A stretch of DNA of 64,000 nt from Pseudomonas brassicacearum subsp. brassicacearum (GTDB lineage Bacteria > Pseudomonadota > Gammaproteobacteria > Pseudomonadales > Pseudomonadaceae), in contig NZ_VZPJ01000007.1 of assembly GCF_008801605.1 (NCBI RefSeq), positions 1 through 64,000 of the forward strand. Reading direction: 5' to 3'. The notes beneath the pieces are model-generated. The model had not been told where the DNA came from. It was given only the letters and a program-made list of their open reading frames with translations, and searched no databases. The position numbers and the translations under genes are program-made. Of this stretch, positions 61,581 through 64,000 are shown piece by piece (the stretch's first letter is position 1; each line of letters begins with the position of its first letter).

Positions 61581-62111
61581 TCAGGGGCAGGTAGCCAGAG
61601 GCCAACCGACGCGTGCTGCACGCAGGAGGCTGGCTTTGACAACCAAGCGGTGGAACGGGGCGATAACGAAGATGTAGGCCCGGCCTAGACGGTTGTGGCA
61701 CTGGACCACGGTTGAAAGAACCAACTGGCGACTGTCTTCTGGCTCTGCCTCTCCAGAACACAGGATCGATATCCGGAAGTCGAGGTGCTTGTCGTCTTCT
61801 CCCAACACGATTTCAGTCTGATTCGTGCTGTAGACCTTGAAGACGCCTACCCGATCAGCAAGGGTTGCCAAATGTCTGGCTGTCTTGAGGCCAAAACAGG
61901 CAACGACAGTGTCCCGGACTTTCAGGAGCCATCCGATCCAGGATGGCTGGTGGGAAAAGATGAATCGAGCCAGCAAATCTGGATTGCCGGATGTGCCCGC
62001 AGGAAGCCGAATCGCAAAAGCGTCCGCCAGGTTCATCGACTTGTAAAGGTGGGTGATGCCGGACCCCGAGGGGACTGGCACGGACATAATGAGCTCAAAT
62101 TCTCGGGGCAT
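61581..62111 (-). CDS. DUF2867-family protein
   Basis: 176 residues starting MPREFELIMSVPVPSGSGI. The content DAFAIRLPAG, FGLKTA and SILCSGEAEPEDSRQLVLST matches the DUF2867 layout, an uncharacterised domain sometimes fused to NmrA-like reductases. AGGAGA lies seven bases before the ATG at 62111. It is 23 bases after the DJ-1-like gene, so the two form an operon. No function can be assigned. Confidence 0.72.
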   Translation of the reverse strand: MPREFELIMSVPVPSGSGITHLYKSMNLADAFAIRLPAGTSGNPDLLARFIFSHQPSWIGWLLKVRDTVVACFGLKTARHLATLADRVGVFKVYSTNQTEIVLGEDDKHLDFRISILCSGEAEPEDSRQLVLSTVVQCHNRLGRAYIFVIAPFHRLVVKASLLRAARVGWPLATCP

Positions 62112-62134
62112 CGGGGATATCTCCTGAGTTCTAA

Positions 62135-62791
62135 CTACCAATTCGACGACATGCCATGTCGCGTTTTTTGTTGGAAGGCGCCAACTTCTCCTTGTCGGAT
62201 ACTGAGCCCGATCAAGGCATCATAGAGCGCTTGCTGCCCAGCCGGCAGAACAGGGAGCAACGTCGCACGGCGCTTGTCGGCATCGAACCAGGATTCAACC
62301 AACCATCCCACCAGATAGAGCGCCGAAAGGCATCCACCAGCGGTTGCAACGTTCCCCTGGCATACAAGAGGCTGGTCCATGGGTTCAAGTCCCAGAGCTT
62401 GCAAGCTCGATCGCGCATCCGGGTGGGTAGTGGCTGGGCCGTTGAGCAGCCCAAGCCGTTCGAGAATGAAAGCTCCGGCGCATATGGAGCCGATTCGCTG
62501 GCGTCTGGAGTCAAGTTCGAACGACGGCAGGAAATCCGGGGCGGCAAGTGCAGCGGGTATTCCTTCCTTGCCGCTGACGAACAATACCGCGTCGGCACTG
62601 TTGGCCTCGCAAAGCGGACCGTGCACCGAAACAGGCAGGCCGTGCGCCGACCGCACGATAGCGCTGGAACCCAATATTCGGACGTGCCAGTCCTCAGTGT
62701 TGCGGCCTAAGATGTCCCACATCAGGAATAGGTCGATATCAGTGAATTGGTCGAAAGCAACCAGAACGATTTTCTTCAAGGCGAGCTCCAT
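62135..62791 (-). CDS. DJ-1/PfpI-family protein (GlxA N-domain without HTH)
   Basis: 218 residues: MELALKKIVLVAFDQFTDID opens a DJ-1 fold, the nucleophile elbow has Cys in RIGSICAGAFILERLGLL, and VCQGNVATAGGCLSALYLVG resembles the TSGG-type region of GlxA proteins, but no AraC helix-turn-helix follows. Such stand-alone proteins include isonitrile hydratases and glyoxalase III-like enzymes; the role is open. An in-frame ATG at 62824 is an alternative start. It is divergent from the TetR gene across a perfect palindrome. Confidence 0.78.
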   Translation of the reverse strand: MELALKKIVLVAFDQFTDIDLFLMWDILGRNTEDWHVRILGSSAIVRSAHGLPVSVHGPLCEANSADAVLFVSGKEGIPAALAAPDFLPSFELDSRRQRIGSICAGAFILERLGLLNGPATTHPDARSSLQALGLEPMDQPLVCQGNVATAGGCLSALYLVGWLVESWFDADKRRATLLPVLPAGQQALYDALIGLSIRQGEVGAFQQKTRHGMSSNW

Positions 62792-62858
62792 GAAAAGTGC
62801 TGGCGTGCAAAACGCAACGGCCATCTCTGCTGGTGTTCGCAGCGTACCGATCGGTTAC

Positions 62859-62883
62859 GCGCCATACACAGTCTGTATGGCGC
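62859..62883. promoter_or_regulatory. Perfect operator palindrome between DJ-1-like and TetR genes
   Basis: GCGCCATACA, five bases, TGTATGGCGC: ten-base perfect arms in the 114-base divergent gap, ending 22 bases before the TetR start codon. Size and place are typical of TetR autoregulatory operators. Confidence 0.75.
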
Positions 62884-62905
62884 TAAATAGGGAGCGAAAT
62901 GACCG

Positions 62906-63460
62906 GTGAGAAAACTGACTCGTAACCATTGGATCGCGGCTGGTTTTGAGGCCCTCGACCAAATAGGGCATACCGGTGTTTCGGCCGAGAGTCTATCGCG
63001 CCGATTGAATGTGACCCGCGGATCGTTCTATCACCATTTCCGCAATCGCGAGGATTTTGTCCGCACCTTGCTGGCCGCTTGGGAAGAAGACTACACGGAG
63101 CGCATGCTCGCTTATGCGGGGCAGGGCAGTAGCGCGGGCGAAATCCTGAAACGCTATTTGAGTATTGCCGCTGAGAAACAACCTGGGCGGGAAGTTTCCA
63201 TCCGAGCCTGGTCGCTGCACGATCCGTTGGTAGGCGAGTTTCAGCAGCGTGTTGACACAAGACGACTGGATTTCGCGATACGGACGTGCCGCCGCCTGGT
63301 CCATATGCCAGGGCAAGCAGAAGTGATTGGTCAGGTGGCCCATCTGTGCCTGATTGGTGGTCAGCAGGCAGGGCTGCGGCGTGATGCCGCTCGCTTCAAC
63401 CGTTTCCTGCATGGAGCCTTTTCACTTTTCGAAGGGGCGCTTGCACCGTGGCGGGCCTGA
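62906..63460 (+). CDS. TetR-family regulator
   Basis: 184 residues. The helix-turn-helix lies at about 22-52 (VSAESLSRRLNVTRGSFYHH then FRNREDFVRTLL). The start is a GTG at 62906; no in-frame ATG lies nearby. It should bind the palindrome at 62859-62883 and repress itself and the DJ-1/DUF2867 pair. The ligand domain is not diagnostic. Confidence 0.82.
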   Translation: MRKLTRNHWIAAGFEALDQIGHTGVSAESLSRRLNVTRGSFYHHFRNREDFVRTLLAAWEEDYTERMLAYAGQGSSAGEILKRYLSIAAEKQPGREVSIRAWSLHDPLVGEFQQRVDTRRLDFAIRTCRRLVHMPGQAEVIGQVAHLCLIGGQQAGLRRDAARFNRFLHGAFSLFEGALAPWRA

Positions 63461-63531
63461 GTCATGAGCTATATCGGGTAACTGAATAAATAGTGTCCAA
63501 GGCTAACGTCCATGGCACTGGCCTAAAAAAA

Positions 63532-63555
63532 AAACGGCACCCAAAGGTGCCGTTT
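63532..63555. terminator. Intrinsic terminator between TetR gene and nuoN
   Basis: AAACGGCACC-CAAA-GGTGCCGTTT, with a run of ten A on the left that becomes a T-run on the minus strand. It terminates nuoN (and thus the nuo operon) and is also suited to the plus-strand TetR transcript. Confidence 0.9.
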
Positions 63556-63583
63556 CTGTTTTCTACGATCTACCGCTACACGA

Positions 63584-64000
63584 TCAGCCCGTCAAGCCAG
63601 CCTGCTGAACCAGGGTCAGCAACGGCTGCGGGTACACACCGAGGAAGAACGCCAGTACGGCGATGGCCAGCAGCATCACGCCGCCTGCCTTCTGTTCCCA
63701 GTGCAACTCGGCGTCGTGGCGACGCAGGTTCGGTTCCATCAGGTACAAGGTGACCATGACGCGCAGGTAGTAGAACACGCCGATGGCACTGCCCAGCACC
63801 AGGGAGCCGACCAGCCACCATTGGTGAGCCTCGACGCCGGTGGCGATGATGTAGAACTTGCCGATGAAGCCGGCGGTCAGCGGGATGCCGGCCAGGGACA
63901 GCATCATCACGGTCAGCACGGCGGTCAGGTACGGACGGCGCCAGAACAGGCCGCGGTATTCGTACAGGGCGTCGGCGTCGCGGCCGTTGTACGGCGAGGA
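63584..64000 (-). CDS. nuoN: NADH-quinone oxidoreductase subunit N, C-terminal part (cut by window edge)
   Basis: The minus-strand frame from the right edge gives about 138 residues of an antiporter-like membrane subunit: YNGRDADALYEYRGLFWRRP, then MMLSLAGIPLTAGFIGKFYI with the conserved discharge-region Lys, then membrane segments ending LLTLVQQAGLTG. This is the end of complex I subunit N, normally the last nuo gene, and a strong terminator follows. The start is outside the window. Confidence 0.92.
   Translation of the reverse strand, partial: SSPYNGRDADALYEYRGLFWRRPYLTAVLTVMMLSLAGIPLTAGFIGKFYIIATGVEAHQWWLVGSLVLGSAIGVFYYLRVMVTLYLMEPNLRRHDAELHWEQKAGGVMLLAIAVLAFFLGVYPQPLLTLVQQAGLTG

Overview
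The window looks like chromosomal DNA of a fluorescens-group Pseudomonas. The evidence is high-GC coding DNA, many copies of the Pseudomonas REP palindrome (core GTGGGAGC...GCTCGCGAT), a NuoN end at the right edge, and gene families typical of a rhizosphere or soil generalist (RND efflux, aromatic catabolism, quaternary-amine catabolism, many LysR/AraC/TetR regulators). No tRNA, rRNA, CRISPR array, insertion sequence or prophage was seen.

Layout. (1) 0-11.4 kb, envelope stress and efflux: the 5' end of a BamA-like gene outside its usual operon, a CpxR/CpxA-like pair, a small unknown gene, then baeR/baeS divergent from a three-gene RND pump (adaptor, transporter, outer-membrane channel). (2) 11.4-23.7 kb, aromatic catabolism, almost all on the minus strand: TetR, a phenol-MetA-type outer-membrane channel, an MFS carrier, a lignostilbene-type carotenoid oxygenase, a FAH-family hydrolase, an IclR regulator, a flavoprotein hydroxylase, an extradiol dioxygenase, an aldehyde dehydrogenase and an AraC regulator. 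The enzyme set fits oxidative cleavage of a phenolic alkene or stilbenoid to an aldehyde, its oxidation, and meta ring cleavage; the substrate is inferred. (3) 23.7-45.4 kb, betaine catabolism: a Rieske demethylase with its reductase, a ProVW-like transporter with a distant ProX-like binding protein, a StcD-like N-methylproline demethylase, EtfBA, glutathione-dependent formaldehyde dehydrogenase, a ProC-like and an Ldh2/DpkA-like imine reductase, a cupin of the DMSP-lyase family, a free-standing PutA-type ribbon-helix-helix protein, an EamA exporter, a dCache chemoreceptor and a GbdR-type regulator. The best reading is import, sensing and stepwise demethylation of a cyclic betaine such as proline betaine (stachydrine) or a hydroxyproline betaine, feeding proline metabolism and disposing of the formaldehyde released.

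(4) 45.4-52.7 kb: a small secreted protein, a pirin, a GlxA-type regulator and two convergent winged-helix/STAND ATPase regulators. (5) 52.9-58.5 kb: a co-oriented alpha/beta hydrolase, LysR, DoxX, monooxygenase-like membrane protein, YtcJ-type amidohydrolase and isochorismatase-like hydrolase, with overlapping junctions, of unknown substrate. (6) 58.6-64 kb: LysR, hemerythrin, LhgO-like flavoprotein, DUF2867 and DJ-1 genes divergent from a TetR gene across a perfect operator palindrome, and the 3' end of nuoN.

All functions are read from sequence by eye; no database search was run.
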